64,000 nt of DNA from Rhodoluna limnophila (GCA_945883505.1 CAMCXL010000001.1:185368-249367), one strand, 5' to 3'; numbered from the stretch's first letter, positions 1 through 9,425 are shown. Notes: generated by a model from the letters alone, not told the origin. Made by a program: numbers and translations.

Positions 1-724
1 ATATTCCAGAACCTACGAATACTCCGTCAGCTCCCATCTGCATCATCATGGCAGCATCGGCTGGGGTTGCAACTCCTCCGGCTACGAATAACACCACCGG
101 TAGCTTCTTGGTTCTTGCAACTTCACGAACTAGGTCATATGGAGCCTGCAGTTCCTTGGCTGCAACGTAGAGCTCATCCTCGCTCTTGGCAGAAAGAGAG
201 TTAATCTCACCAAGAATTGTTCTGATGTGCTTGGTCGCTTCCGAAACATCTCCGGTTCCAGCTTCGCCCTTGGATCGAATCATGGCAGCACCTTCAGAAA
301 TACGACGAAGGGCCTCTCCTAGGTTTGTTGCTCCACAAACAAATGGAACATCAAATTTCCACTTATCTATGTGGTTTACGTAATCGGCTGGTGATAAAAC
401 TTCTGACTCGTCAATGTAGTCAACCTTTAGGCTTTGAAGAACCTGGGCTTCGACGAAATGGCCAATTCTGGCCTTTGCCATAACAGGAATCGATACTGCT
501 TTCATGATGTCTTCGATCATGTCCGGATCACTCATTCGTGCAACGCCGCCCTGAGCTCGAATGTCAGCTGGGACGCGCTCAAGAGCCATCACGGCAACCG
601 CTCCGGAGTCCTCGGCAATTTTTGCCTGCTCAACGTTTACGACGTCCATAATTACGCCGCCCTTGAGCATCTCGGCTAGGCCGCGCTTAACAAGAGGGGT
701 TGCTTCGTTTTTTGATGGACTCAT
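1..724 (-). CDS. pdxS: Pyridoxal 5'-phosphate synthase lyase subunit PdxS (3' end outside window)
   Basis: This is the synthase subunit of the PdxS-PdxT complex, which makes vitamin B6 (PLP) from ribose 5-phosphate, glyceraldehyde 3-phosphate and ammonia supplied by PdxT. 241 residues are visible out of about 290-300 usual for the family; the C-terminus lies beyond base 1. Seen: the VMAKARIGH stretch with the first active-site lysine and SKGEAGTG with the second (both known from the family), plus the conserved phosphate-binding [11 protein letters not shown] and [11 protein letters not shown] near the window edge. The start is the ATG at 722-724, which has a TAGAAT element exactly seven bases upstream and no Shine-Dalgarno, so the mRNA is probably leaderless and separate from the HIT gene upstream. 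Confidence 0.95.
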   Translation of the reverse strand, partial: MSPSKNEATPLVKRGLAEMLKGGVIMDVVNVEQAKIAEDSGAVAVMALERVPADIRAQGGVARMSDPDMIEDIMKAVSIPVMAKARIGHFVEAQVLQSLKVDYIDESEVLSPADYVNHIDKWKFDVPFVCGATNLGEALRRISEGAAMIRSKGEAGTGDVSEATKHIRTILGEINSLSAKSEDELYVAAKELQAPYDLVREVARTKKLPVVLFVAGGVATPADAAMMMQMGADGVFVGSGI

Positions 725-731
725 GGCACCA

Positions 732-737
732 ATTCTA
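732..737 (-). promoter_or_regulatory. -10 element of leaderless pdxS promoter
   Basis: TAGAAT read on the minus strand, seven bases before the pdxS ATG. No ribosome binding site lies between them, so transcription probably starts at the A of the start codon. Confidence 0.6.
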
Positions 738-764
738 ACCTGCCAAAACGGACGGTTATTCCTG

Positions 765-1289
765 CTACTTGCCCCAGGAGGCTTGAATCTCGGCCCTTAT
801 TTCGCCGAGCAGTCTCGGAAGTGCTTTGGTTTTTGCGATTATCGGGAAGAAGTTTGAATCGTGCTGCCACCTCGGGACGATGTGCTGATGCAGGTGGTCC
901 GCGATGCCGGCTCCGGCTATTTCGCCCTGGTTCATTCCAATGTTGAAGCCCTGAGCCTGGGCCACCTTTCGCAGTACTTCCATCGCCTTCTTTGTGAGCT
1001 CCGCCATTTCGCTAGCTTCCTCCGCGTTGGTCTGATCGTAGTCAGGCACGTGTCTGTAGGTACAAACCAGCAGGTGCCCGGAGTTGTAGGGAAAGAGGTT
1101 TAGTAGCACAAAGCAAGTTTTGCCTCTGAATACGATCAGGCCATCTTCGTCCGAACCCTTCGGTGCAAGGCAAAATGGACACTCGTCAGCTGGAGGTTGC
1201 TGGCCGTTTTGAATGTAGACCAGACGGTGTGGAGTCCAAAGGCGCTGGAAATTATCCGGAACACCAGGTAGGAACTCCTCGCTAACCAA
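765..1289 (-). CDS. HIT-family nucleotide hydrolase/phosphorylase
   Basis: A 174-residue histidine-triad protein. The triad [10 protein letters not shown] sits near residues 133-142 and the ADECPFCLA segment near residues 34-42 resembles the metal-binding Cys pair of Ap4A phosphorylase-like HIT proteins (Rv2613c type in mycobacteria). The likely activity is cleavage of dinucleoside polyphosphates or nucleotidyl conjugates, exact substrate unknown. The start is a TTG that directly follows the thrS stop codon, with AAGGAG about ten bases upstream inside the end of thrS, so the two are translationally linked. The thrS-HIT order is conserved in actinobacteria, but the pgsA and mannosyltransferase genes that normally follow are absent here. 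Confidence 0.9.
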   Translation of the reverse strand: MVSEEFLPGVPDNFQRLWTPHRLVYIQNGQQPPADECPFCLAPKGSDEDGLIVFRGKTCFVLLNLFPYNSGHLLVCTYRHVPDYDQTNAEEASEMAELTKKAMEVLRKVAQAQGFNIGMNQGEIAGAGIADHLHQHIVPRWQHDSNFFPIIAKTKALPRLLGEIRAEIQASWGK

Positions 1290-3293
1290 CTAGACCTGCT
1301 CCTTATTTGTGATTGCATCAAGAATGAGTTTTATTGCCTCATCAATTTTCACACCGTTGACCTGCGAACCATCGCGGTATCTAAAACTAACAGAACCGGC
1401 ATCTTTGTCATCGCCCCCCGCAATCAACTGGAAGGGAACTTTGTCCTTGGTATGGTTTCGGATTTTCTTCTGCATCCGCTCGTCACTGAGGTCGATAGTT
1501 GCTCGGACTCCGCTGGCCTTTAGTTGATCAATAACTCCTGATAGATACGGAGCAAAGTCATCAGCCACCGGTATTCCAACTACCTGCACCGGCGCCAACC
1601 AAGGTGGGAAGTGACCGGCGTAATGCTCAGTCAGCACGGCAAAGAATCTTTCGATTGAACCAAACAGTGCTCTATGAATCATCACGGGACGCTTCTTTGT
1701 TCCATCGGATGCGGCGTATTCAATGTCAAAGCGTTCGGGCAAGTTGAAATCAAGCTGAATGGTTGACATCTGCCAGGTGCGTCCAATGGCGTCCCGAGCC
1801 TGCACGGAGATCTTTGGACCATAGAAGGCTGCGCCTCCAGGGTCTGGAACCAGTTCCAAACCGGAGTCGGTTGCTACCTTGGCAAGAGTCGAGGTGGCCG
1901 CTTCCCAAATCGCGTCATCACCAACAAACTTTTCGTTCTCTGGGTCTCTGGTGGAAAGTTCAAGATAGAAATCGGTTAGCCCGTAATCGCGCAGCAGGTT
2001 CAGCACAAAGTTCAGAACCGAGGTGAGCTCGGCTTCCATATCTTCCTGTGTCACAAAAAGGTGCGCATCGTCTTGGGTCATCCCCCGCACTCGAGTCAGA
2101 CCGTGCACCACTCCAGATTTTTCATACCTATAAACCGAACCAAACTCGAACATGCGAAGCGGAAGGTCTCGGTAGGAGCGGGCCTGGGCTTTATAAATCA
2201 GGATGTGAAACGGGCAGTTCATGGGTTTTAGGTAATAATCCTGTCCAGCTTTTCGAACTACTCCATCGGCGTCGACTTCTTCATCGAGTCTCATGGGCGG
2301 GAACATACCTTCGGAATACCATGCCAAGTGACCAGAAGTCTCGAACAGGTTCGACTTGGTTATGTGCGGGCTGTAAACAAAGTCATACCCGGCAGCTTCA
2401 TGCTGAGCCCTGGAGTAATCCTCCATTACCCTGCGAATAACTCCGCCCTTGGGGTGAAAAACAGCAAGACCAGATCCGATTTCTTCTGGGAAAGAGAAAA
2501 GATCCAGTTCTGCACCAAGTCGACGGTGGTCTCGCTTGGCAGCTTCTTCCAGTCTTTCGAGGTGAGCTTTGAGCTCCTCCTTCGAAGGCCAAGCGGTTCC
2601 GTAGATTCTTTGCAGCTGCTTATTGGCCTCGTTACCTCGCCAGTAGGCGGCTGCTAAGCGAGTCAGAGAAAAACCATTTCCAATCATTCGAGTGTTTGGT
2701 AGGTGTGGGCCGCGACACAGGTCTTTCCAAACCACTTCCCCAGACTGTGGGTCAACGTTGTCGTAAATGCTGAGCTCACCACTACCAACTTCGGCAGCGC
2801 CTTCGGCTAGATGCTCGGAGGACTTTAGGGAAATGAGCTCGAGCTTGTTTGGCTCAAGTGCCAACTCCTTGGCAGCTTCAGAATCTGAGACCACCCGTCT
2901 AACAAATCTTTGGCCTGAGCGAATTATTCGATCCATTTCTTTTTCGAGTGTTTTCATTAGCTCGGGTGTGAACGGTTCTGCAACATCAAAGTCGTAGTAA
3001 AAACCGTCGGTAATGGGTGGGCCAATACCGAGTCTGGCGTCAGGGTTAATCTTCTGGACTGCTTGGGCAAGCACGTGTGCGGTTGAGTGCCTAAGAATGC
3101 CCAGGCCGTCTGCCGAGTCGATAGCTACCGCCTCAACCACATCGTTGTCGGCAACTTTATGCGCCAGGTCGCGAAGTTCGCCGTTTACCCTTTGGGCAAC
3201 TACCTTTTTGTCCTGAAAAAGCTCAAAACCTGTGGCCCCAGCGGCAACGCTAGTACTAACCCCGTCCAGGGTAAGTTGGATGTTCTCAGGCAA
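1290..3293 (-). CDS. thrS: Threonine--tRNA ligase
   Basis: Charges tRNA-Thr with threonine in the cytoplasm. 667 residues, close to the usual length for actinobacteria. Domain order is visible: an N-terminal TGS domain (about 1-65), an editing domain with [11 protein letters not shown] and the [11 protein letters not shown] segment, the class II catalytic core with the zinc-binding Cys in [10 protein letters not shown] and motif 2 ([21 protein letters not shown]), and a C-terminal anticodon-binding domain ending near the stop. The start is uncertain: the TTG at 3293 gives a family-like N-terminus ([11 protein letters not shown]), but the strongest ribosome-binding-like sequence, AGGAGGG, lies over 20 bases upstream. 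Transcribed with the HIT gene. Confidence 0.97.
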   Translation of the reverse strand: MPENIQLTLDGVSTSVAAGATGFELFQDKKVVAQRVNGELRDLAHKVADNDVVEAVAIDSADGLGILRHSTAHVLAQAVQKINPDARLGIGPPITDGFYYDFDVAEPFTPELMKTLEKEMDRIIRSGQRFVRRVVSDSEAAKELALEPNKLELISLKSSEHLAEGAAEVGSGELSIYDNVDPQSGEVVWKDLCRGPHLPNTRMIGNGFSLTRLAAAYWRGNEANKQLQRIYGTAWPSKEELKAHLERLEEAAKRDHRRLGAELDLFSFPEEIGSGLAVFHPKGGVIRRVMEDYSRAQHEAAGYDFVYSPHITKSNLFETSGHLAWYSEGMFPPMRLDEEVDADGVVRKAGQDYYLKPMNCPFHILIYKAQARSYRDLPLRMFEFGSVYRYEKSGVVHGLTRVRGMTQDDAHLFVTQEDMEAELTSVLNFVLNLLRDYGLTDFYLELSTRDPENEKFVGDDAIWEAATSTLAKVATDSGLELVPDPGGAAFYGPKISVQARDAIGRTWQMSTIQLDFNLPERFDIEYAASDGTKKRPVMIHRALFGSIERFFAVLTEHYAGHFPPWLAPVQVVGIPVADDFAPYLSGVIDQLKASGVRATIDLSDERMQKKIRNHTKDKVPFQLIAGGDDKDAGSVSFRYRDGSQVNGVKIDEAIKLILDAITNKEQV

Positions 3294-3390
3294 GCTAGTT
3301 CCAATCGGTCAATGCCCTCCTATCCTAACGAGCAAGCCGTAATCGACTTGGTAGCCTTTAGGTTGCAATCCAATAGCTAGGAACAATCTG

Positions 3391-3990
3391 ATGACAATCC
3401 CGATGGACCCCCGCGAAGAGCAGAAAAGAGCACTTGCGCGAAGGCTGAACTGGCTTCGAGCAGGTGTTCTTGGTGCCAACGATGGAATTGTCTCAACCGC
3501 TGGAATCGTAATGGGAGTTGCCGGCGCCACTGTCGAATCTGGGCCCATACTAATTGCCGGAATCGCGGCACTGGTTGCCGGATCAATCTCCATGGCAGGC
3601 GGTGAGTATGCCTCCGTGAGCGCCCAGCGCGACAGTGAGATGGCCGCCCTCTCGAAAGAACGAGAGCAACTAACTGCAGCTGAAAAGTCTTCGCTTCCGG
3701 GTTACGCTGATGAGCACGTTTCTCCGATGGCAGCCGCGATTGCGTCCTTTATCTCCTTCGCACTTGGCTCGGTTTTGCCAATTGTTGCGATCGCAGGTCC
3801 TTGGATTGACTATCGAGAAGTTGCAACCGTGGCATCGGTTGTTGTGGCTCTAGCACTAACTGGATACTTTGGCGCCAAGATTGGTCGGGCTAAACCGCTT
3901 CGTGCCGTAATTCGAAATGTGGTTGTTTCCCTATTGACGATGGGAATCGCTTACGCGATTGGAACTGTTCTTGGGGTTGCCGTCGGCTAA
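3391..3990 (+). CDS. VIT1/CCC1-family transporter, short form
   Basis: A 199-residue membrane protein of the VIT/CCC1 family, whose members export Fe2+ or Mn2+ from the cytoplasm. The first transmembrane segment carries the family signature GANDGIVSTAGIVMGVAGA, and the second ends in SMAGGEYASVSAQRD, also typical. Bacterial members are usually about 230-240 residues, with a Glu-rich metal-binding segment of roughly 60-90 residues between segments 2 and 3. Here that loop is only about 35 residues, with most of the acidic helix missing, while the five expected membrane segments remain. The start ATG has AGGAA about eight bases upstream. Its stop codon overlaps the mqo stop on the other strand by four bases. 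Metal specificity cannot be read from the sequence. Confidence 0.85.
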   Translation: MTIPMDPREEQKRALARRLNWLRAGVLGANDGIVSTAGIVMGVAGATVESGPILIAGIAALVAGSISMAGGEYASVSAQRDSEMAALSKEREQLTAAEKSSLPGYADEHVSPMAAAIASFISFALGSVLPIVAIAGPWIDYREVATVASVVVALALTGYFGAKIGRAKPLRAVIRNVVVSLLTMGIAYAIGTVLGVAVG

Positions 3991-5453
3991 GCCTTGAGCT
4001 TTAGCACCTGTGCGGTTTTTTGAAGAGAAGCCGCTGCCAGATTGGCGTTTGCGTTTAGATCAACACCGAAGCTCGGAACAAGTTTTTGTATTTCTCCGCC
4101 CCAGTTTGCAAAGTCCTCGGGATAGATTCTCTTAATCACATCGAGCATTACCCGAACCGCAACCGATGCCCCCGGGGAAGCCCCAAGTAGCCCTGCTATT
4201 GAGCCGTCGCTCGAGCTAATAACCTCGGTGCCAAACTCAAGTGAACCGAATGCTCCGGATGGCTTGATTACTTGAGCTCTTTGTCCGGCTTCATAGAGCT
4301 CCCAGTCGCCCGAGTTAGCAAGTGGAACAAACTCTTTCAAGCTCTCAAACTTTTGTTTTTTAGACTTGAGGATTTCCTTCACGAGATACACAACCAGGGA
4401 AATGTTTCCAGCTGCTACCGATAAATACGGCAGTAAATTGGCAAACCGAATAGATAGCGGCAAATCAAAAATTGATCCATGCTTTAGAAACTTGAAGTTC
4501 AAACCTGCAAATGGACCAAAAAGCAACGAAGGCTTGCCATCAATGACTCGCGTATCTAGATGGGGCACTGACATTGGCGGAGCACCCACAGCGGCTTGGG
4601 AGTAAACCTTTGCTTGGTGTCTTTGAACCAGCGTTGGATTTTCAGTTTTTAGAAAGTGTCCGCTTACTGGAAATGTTCCGTAGCCCTTTACTTCTTTTAT
4701 GCCGGAATTCTGCAGCAGCTTGAGAGCCCAGCCGCCAGCGCCAACGAACACCTTCGGTGCCTTCAAGCTAATTCGCTGCTTCCCAGCTCTAGCGATTAGT
4801 TGCCAGCCTGAGAAGCTGTGTTTCAAGGATTGAACCTCGTGAGAGGTCAACACTTCAACGCCTGAGTCGATCAGCCAGTCAAACAGTTGCCTGGTCACCG
4901 CTCCGTAGTCAACATCGGTTCCCTGCTCCATCCTGGTTGCAGCAACGACTTCTTCTGCTCGTCCTTCCAGCATTAGAGGAATCCAGGTTGCAATCTTCGA
5001 GGGGTCCTTGGAGAACTCCATTCCGGCAAAAAGCGGTTGGTTCCTAAGAGATTGGAACCTTCTGGCCAGATAATCAGCCTGCTTATCGCCACGAACAAAG
5101 GTCATGTGTGGGATTGAGTGAATGAAAGTATCGGGCGATTTCATAACGCCCGATTCAACTAGCGAGGCCCAAAACTCCCTCGACTCCTGAAACTGCTGGT
5201 TGATCGCTATGGCCTTGGTCGCGGAGGGAAGACCTCCGGCTGGATCATCGGGCATGTAGTTAAGCTCGCAAAGCGCAGCGTGCCCGGTTCCTGCATTATT
5301 CCAAGCGTTTGAAGATTCCATAGCTAGCTCTGGAAGTCGCTCAAGAACCAGGAGGTTCAGTTTTGGATTTAGATGCCTGAGAAATACTGCAAGGGTGGCG
5401 CTCATAATTCCGCCACCAACAAGAATCAGGTCGTAATCGCTACGCTTTGGCAC
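3987..5453 (-). CDS. mqo: Malate:quinone oxidoreductase
   Basis: Membrane-associated FAD enzyme that oxidises malate to oxaloacetate and passes the electrons to the quinone pool, replacing or supplementing NAD-malate dehydrogenase in the citric acid cycle. 488 residues, the usual length. Seen: the N-terminal FAD-binding DLILVGGGIMSATLA, the family-specific SSNAWNNAGTGHAALCELNY stretch, and a C-terminal GLLGASPGASVAVRVML flavin-contact region. It starts at a GTG with AAGGA five bases upstream. It is transcribed alone, toward the VIT gene, with interleaved stop codons. No signal peptide is visible, in keeping with a peripheral protein on the cytoplasmic face. Confidence 0.96.
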   Translation of the reverse strand: MPKRSDYDLILVGGGIMSATLAVFLRHLNPKLNLLVLERLPELAMESSNAWNNAGTGHAALCELNYMPDDPAGGLPSATKAIAINQQFQESREFWASLVESGVMKSPDTFIHSIPHMTFVRGDKQADYLARRFQSLRNQPLFAGMEFSKDPSKIATWIPLMLEGRAEEVVAATRMEQGTDVDYGAVTRQLFDWLIDSGVEVLTSHEVQSLKHSFSGWQLIARAGKQRISLKAPKVFVGAGGWALKLLQNSGIKEVKGYGTFPVSGHFLKTENPTLVQRHQAKVYSQAAVGAPPMSVPHLDTRVIDGKPSLLFGPFAGLNFKFLKHGSIFDLPLSIRFANLLPYLSVAAGNISLVVYLVKEILKSKKQKFESLKEFVPLANSGDWELYEAGQRAQVIKPSGAFGSLEFGTEVISSSDGSIAGLLGASPGASVAVRVMLDVIKRIYPEDFANWGGEIQKLVPSFGVDLNANANLAAASLQKTAQVLKLKA

Positions 5454-5489
5454 GTCTATCCTTACGCCGTTGTGCTTGCTTTGTACCAG

Positions 5490-5561
5490 TGGGCGATACT
5501 GGGTTCGAACCAGTGACCTCTTCCGTGTCAGGGAAGCGCGCTACCGCTGCGCCAATCGCCC
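5490..5561 (-). tRNA. tRNA-Val (GAC)
   Basis: The minus strand folds into a full cloverleaf. The acceptor GGGCGAT pairs with ATCGCCC, the anticodon loop CTGACAC gives GAC, and the T-arm contains GGTTCGAACC. The discriminator is A and CCA is not encoded. Last of three tandem tRNA genes. Confidence 0.97.
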
Positions 5562-5574
5562 AAATCTAACCTTG

Positions 5575-5645
5575 AGGTGAAGACGGGATTCGAACCCGTG
5601 TAGACGGCTTTGCAGGCCGCTGCCTCGCCTCTCGGCCACTCCACC
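5575..5645 (-). tRNA. tRNA-Cys (GCA)
   Basis: The acceptor GGTGGAG pairs with CTTCACC, with one G-U pair. The anticodon loop CTGCAAA gives GCA, and the discriminator is U as expected for cysteine. The T-arm has GGTTCGAATCC. Middle gene of the Gly-Cys-Val cluster common in actinobacteria. Confidence 0.97.
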
Positions 5646-5669
5646 GATGCGTGGCTTCTGGCCACTGCG

Positions 5670-5741
5670 AGCGGATGACGAGATTCGAACTCGCGACCCT
5701 CACCTTGGCAAGGTGATGCTCTACCACTGAGCCACATCCGC
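5670..5741 (-). tRNA. tRNA-Gly (GCC)
   Basis: The acceptor GCGGATG pairs with CATCCGC, the loop TTGCCAA gives anticodon GCC, and the discriminator is U. The T-arm has AGTTCGAATCT. First gene of the cluster in the direction of transcription. Confidence 0.97.
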
Positions 5742-5814
5742 TTACAACCTAAGTTGCTTGGCTACTCTAACTCAAAATCAGCCCGCCTGCCAAACAGCCA
5801 CGGCCCCAAGTGGC

Positions 5815-5846
5815 AAACAGGGGGCCCGAAGACGGGCCCCCTGTTT
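5815..5846 (-). terminator. Rho-independent terminator after amt
   Basis: A perfect 14-base inverted repeat with an AAGA/TCTT loop and a very GC-rich core (GGGGGCCCG). It begins 17 bases after the amt stop codon. On the minus strand the stem is followed by only TTT; on the plus strand it is followed by a longer run of T, so it may also stop transcription from the other side. It separates amt from the tRNA cluster. Confidence 0.85.
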
Positions 5847-5863
5847 TTACTTGGTCTTTTGTG

Positions 5864-7120
5864 TTACTTCTTTTCCCGGGCGAAAGCGTAGGCCTCTTCA
5901 CCGTGAACCACGGTGTCGATGCCAGCGATTTCATCCTCAGCCTTGACTCTGAAGCCCATAGTTTTGTCGATCGCAAAGCCGATGATTAGAGCCATCACGA
6001 AGCTGTAAACCAGCACCGCTCCTGCCCCAATGAACTGAGCCCAGAACTGATCGAATCCGTATCCGAAGAGGAATCCAACTTCCGATCCGAATACACCAAT
6101 TGCTAGAGTTCCGATGATTCCACCGACTAAGTGAATACCCACTACATCTAGCGAGTCATCGAATCCGAAGCTGAACTTCATGTCGATTGCTAGTGCACAT
6201 AGCACTCCAGCTATTAGGCCAAGCACGATGGCCCAAACTGGCTCGACGGATGCAACAGCAGGAGTAATTGCAACTAGACCTGCGATCACACCGGAAGCGG
6301 CTCCAATAGAAGTTCCTTTGCCGTGGCGGATTTTCTCAACTGTGATCCAACCGAGCATGGCTGCAGCTGGTGCTGCGATTGTGTTCACAACAGCCAAAGC
6401 TGCTACACCGTCGGCAGCTAGCTGGCTACCGGCGTTGAAGCCGAACCAACCAAACCAAAGAAGTGCCGCACCAATCAGAGTAAGAGGAACGTTGTGAGGC
6501 TGCATGATGCCCTTAGAGAAGCCAAAGCGTTTACCCAAGACAATCGCCAGCGCTAGGGCGGCGGCACCGGCGTTGATGTGAACCGCGGTTCCTCCAGCGA
6601 AGTCAATCGCCCCAAGCTTGTCAACAATCCAGCCACCGTCAACATCAGGAGTGAAGTTGAAGACCCAGCCGGCAACTGGGAAGTAAACCAAGGTGGCCCA
6701 AACGCCGGCGAAAACCATCCACGCGCCAAACTTTGCGCGGTCAGCAATTGCTCCTGAGATTAGGGCAACGGTAATGATTGCGAAGGTTGCCTGGAAAGCA
6801 ACAAAAGCCATCTCCGGGTAGCTACCAGCAGGGGCTGCTGCGTCGGCAACCTGAGCCGCCAAACCTATGGCAGCGGTGTCGATTCCAATGATGTGAGGGA
6901 TTCCTATCCAGCCAACATCGCCAACATCAGCAAATGTGATGGCGTAGCCATAGAGCACCCAAAGCACTGCAATCAAAGCGAGGGATCCGAAGGAGAGCAT
7001 CATCATGCTTACAACAGATTTGGCCTTTACGAGGCCCCCGTAGAAAAACGCTAGCCCCGGGGTCATTAGTAGTACCAGAGCGGCGGAGAAGAGCACGAAG
7101 GCGGTATTTCCCTGATCCAT
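5864..7120 (-). CDS. amt: Ammonium transporter (Amt family)
   Basis: A channel that brings ammonium/ammonia across the cytoplasmic membrane. 418 residues with about eleven membrane segments and no separate signal peptide. The two pore histidines expected of the family are visible in GGTAVHINAGAAAL and VGIHLVGGIIGTL. The start ATG has AAAGGAA upstream. Amt genes usually sit next to a PII gene (glnK), but here a strong terminator follows at once and the next genes are tRNAs, so amt is a single-gene unit. Its promoter carries a GlnR-type operator that matches the one before glnA, implying induction under nitrogen limitation. Confidence 0.97.
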   Translation of the reverse strand: MDQGNTAFVLFSAALVLLMTPGLAFFYGGLVKAKSVVSMMMLSFGSLALIAVLWVLYGYAITFADVGDVGWIGIPHIIGIDTAAIGLAAQVADAAAPAGSYPEMAFVAFQATFAIITVALISGAIADRAKFGAWMVFAGVWATLVYFPVAGWVFNFTPDVDGGWIVDKLGAIDFAGGTAVHINAGAAALALAIVLGKRFGFSKGIMQPHNVPLTLIGAALLWFGWFGFNAGSQLAADGVAALAVVNTIAAPAAAMLGWITVEKIRHGKGTSIGAASGVIAGLVAITPAVASVEPVWAIVLGLIAGVLCALAIDMKFSFGFDDSLDVVGIHLVGGIIGTLAIGVFGSEVGFLFGYGFDQFWAQFIGAGAVLVYSFVMALIIGFAIDKTMGFRVKAEDEIAGIDTVVHGEEAYAFAREKK

Positions 7121-7184
7121 TCGAGTTCCTTTCGATAGTTGACCACACCGCGTTGGTGCTTGTGGCTAACAATGGCGGGTCCGT

Positions 7185-7222
7185 GTTTCAAAAGGCCTCA
7201 CTTGCTGTTTCGGGAATGTTTC
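7185..7222 (-). promoter_or_regulatory. GlnR-type operator upstream of amt
   Basis: Read on the minus strand: GAAAC-6-GAAAC-17-GAAAC. The 17-base gap equals 6+5+6, so the third half-site stays on the 11-base rhythm of actinobacterial GlnR boxes (gTnAc-n6-GaAAc-n6-GtnAC-n6-GAAAc). The stretch ACATTCCCGAAACA is identical to 14 bases in front of glnA. A -35-like TTGAAA overlaps the last half-site, with TAGCCA 17 bases further as a weak -10. Confidence 0.6.
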
Positions 7223-7246
7223 GTATCTGCCCGCTAGGTGAAATCT

Positions 7247-8440
7247 ATGTTTCCAAAATCGGGGTATTTTAGAGCTATGCAATCAGAAAGAAACGCGGCA
7301 GTTGTAATGCTTGGGGCGGCCATGATGGGCCTATTGATAGCAAACTCGCCCTTCGGAGCTCCACTGCTATCGGCAATTGCCTTCAAGCTCAATCTTGAGT
7401 GGATCGACATAAGCATCACGGTGGGCCACGTGGTTTCTGATCTGTTCCTTGCGGTGTTTTTCTTCGTTGCCGGGCTAGAGCTGAAATACGAACTAAAGCT
7501 TGGCACTTTGTCTTCCCCAAAACGGGCCCTGGTTCCGGTCATCGCCGCAATAGCCGGAGTGGCGGTTCCATCTTCGATCTACGCATACCTGAACTGGGGA
7601 ACCGAAGGTATCGCCGGTTGGCCAATTCCAGCCGCAACGGATATAGCTTTCGTGCTTGGAATACTTGCTCTGTTTGGGCGTGGCATGCCAAAAGAAGCCA
7701 GGATCTTTTTACTTGCGCTCGCGATATTCGATGACTTGGTAGCAATTGCAATCATTGCTTTGTTTTATACCAACAAGGCAGAGCCGGTTTGGCTTATTGC
7801 GACAGTTGCAATTGCAATTGCTTTCCGATTTGCCGAAGTGAAAAGAAATAAGCACAAGTGGTTAATAAGGCTAGGTTTCGGTCTTGTGCTCTGGTACACC
7901 GTCTATCAATCTGGGGTGCACGCGACCATTGCCGGTGTGCTACTTGGAATTTTGATTCCAGCCTCGAGAGCGCACGGTGTTATGTCCAAGGTACAACCTT
8001 CTACCAACTTCGTCGTGCTTCCGCTATTTGCCTTCACAGCGGTCGCAGTTGTTATCCCCACCATGGCGGGAGATTCAAACCCGGTCTTCACAGGAATCTT
8101 CCTCGGTCTAGCCGTTGGAAAAGTTTTGGGTATTTCAATTGCAGCAGTTATTGCAAACCGACTCCTAAAACAAAAAGACCGCCTCCCTCTTGGACTATTT
8201 GACTTTGTTCCGCTGGGCTTTTTAGCAGGTGTTGGGTTCACGGTGTCATTGTTGATGGCACACCTTGCCTTCATCGATAACCAAGAGCTCTACGCTCAGT
8301 CTGTTCTTGGTGTGCTATTGGGCTCATTTGTTGCGATGGCTGCCGGTGGAGTTCTACTTTGGTTTAGAGCGCAGTGGTACCTAAAAACTAATCGCGCAAA
8401 GACTAAAAAGAAGAAGTCAAAGAACCGATCCTCGAAATAG
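7247..8440 (+). CDS. nhaA: Na+/H+ antiporter NhaA
   Basis: Inner-membrane antiporter that exports Na+ in exchange for H+, important for sodium and pH balance. About 397 residues with eleven to twelve membrane segments. The adjacent ion-binding aspartates of the family are seen in IFDDLVAIAIIALFY, and the C-terminus is a Lys-rich cytoplasmic tail. Start choice: the ATG at 7247 has AGGTGA five bases upstream and keeps the usual short amphipathic N-terminus. A second candidate, the ATG at 7277, has TATTTT six bases before it and could be a leaderless start. The GTG at 7238 lies inside the ribosome site and is unlikely. The 3' end overlaps zapE on the other strand by 38 bases. Confidence 0.93.
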   Translation: MFPKSGYFRAMQSERNAAVVMLGAAMMGLLIANSPFGAPLLSAIAFKLNLEWIDISITVGHVVSDLFLAVFFFVAGLELKYELKLGTLSSPKRALVPVIAAIAGVAVPSSIYAYLNWGTEGIAGWPIPAATDIAFVLGILALFGRGMPKEARIFLLALAIFDDLVAIAIIALFYTNKAEPVWLIATVAIAIAFRFAEVKRNKHKWLIRLGFGLVLWYTVYQSGVHATIAGVLLGILIPASRAHGVMSKVQPSTNFVVLPLFAFTAVAVVIPTMAGDSNPVFTGIFLGLAVGKVLGISIAAVIANRLLKQKDRLPLGLFDFVPLGFLAGVGFTVSLLMAHLAFIDNQELYAQSVLGVLLGSFVAMAAGGVLLWFRAQWYLKTNRAKTKKKKSKNRSSK

Positions 8441-9425
8441 CACGCAGGTACTTTTTCTTGTAGCCGCCCGATAGATACTCGGTTGAGAAAACTTCCGTGA
8501 GCCCAATTCCAGTTGAGCTAAGAGGAACCTGCGATTCGTAAAGTCTGTCAACAAAAGAAACCAATCTAAGTGCCGCCGACTGATCCGTGAGCACCCGTGC
8601 CGAGGTCAGAACCAGCGCATCGATTCCGTCGATGAGCTTTAGAAACTTCGAAGGATGGACCTTGGCAAGGTGGGCAAGTAGTGCATCAAAATCATCAACC
8701 GCGACTTGGTTTCCTTGGGCTAGTTTCTCCTCGATAGCTTGAGTTAGCTGCTCTTGGTCGAGGGGTTTGGTATGCCCATCAATTGGACGATGACGATAAT
8801 CTTCCCCATCCACACTCACAATCTGAAAACGATCTGCCATGGCGGATATCTCACGCGCAAAGTCTTTAGCAGCGAATCTTCCCTGCCCCAGAGCGTTCGG
8901 AGGGGTGTTGGATGTGGCAGCAAAGCGGATGCCCTTGGCTCCAAGTTCGCTAAGTAACCTAGACATGAGCATGGTGTCCCCCGGATCATCCAACTCAAAC
9001 TCGTCAATACACAGAAGCTGGTACTCGGAAAGCTGCTTGAGCGCATCAGCGAAGCCAAGCAAACCAATCAGGCTGGTGTAAGCAAGAAAACTTCCGAAGG
9101 CCTTGGGTCCTTTGTAATCGTGCCAGATGGCAGCCAATAAATGGGTCTTGCCAACTCCGAAACCTCCGTCTAAGTAGATGCCCGCGAAAGTTTGGGCCTT
9201 AGAGCGGGAAAATAGCCCCTTCAGCGCTGATGGCTTTACAAATTCCTTTGCTGCAGCAACCGCAGCCGCTTGTGAGGGGAAGTCTTGATTCGGGAGGTAG
9301 TTCTCGAAGCGGGCCTTGGTAAACTCTCTAGGAGGAACCAGTTGACTGAGAACCTCATCCAGACTCGGATTCGGCTGAATTTCAACCAGGGAACAAACGG
9401 CCCCTGAATTGGTTGACAATGACAC
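8403..9425 (-). CDS. zapE: ZapE/AFG1-family ATPase
   Basis: An AAA-like ATPase of 340 residues, related to ZapE (a cell-division factor that acts on the FtsZ ring in proteobacteria) and mitochondrial AFG1. The Walker A motif GGFGVGKTH lies near residues 88-96, Walker [15 protein letters not shown] follows, and the sensor-like [10 protein letters not shown] is present. The start is a GTG; TAGGTT thirteen bases upstream is a plausible -10 giving a very short leader. It is divergent from sseA and convergent with nhaA. Its role in actinobacteria is not established, so the division function is inferred from the family only. Confidence 0.88.
   Translation of the reverse strand: MSLSTNSGAVCSLVEIQPNPSLDEVLSQLVPPREFTKARFENYLPNQDFPSQAAAVAAAKEFVKPSALKGLFSRSKAQTFAGIYLDGGFGVGKTHLLAAIWHDYKGPKAFGSFLAYTSLIGLLGFADALKQLSEYQLLCIDEFELDDPGDTMLMSRLLSELGAKGIRFAATSNTPPNALGQGRFAAKDFAREISAMADRFQIVSVDGEDYRHRPIDGHTKPLDQEQLTQAIEEKLAQGNQVAVDDFDALLAHLAKVHPSKFLKLIDGIDALVLTSARVLTDQSAALRLVSFVDRLYESQVPLSSTGIGLTEVFSTEYLSGGYKKKYLRAISRIGSLTSSF

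Noticed and set aside
9413..9418. Consensus TTGACA as a -35 box for sseA
   Set aside because: No acceptable -10 lies 16-18 bases downstream; the sequence also codes for the zapE N-terminus.
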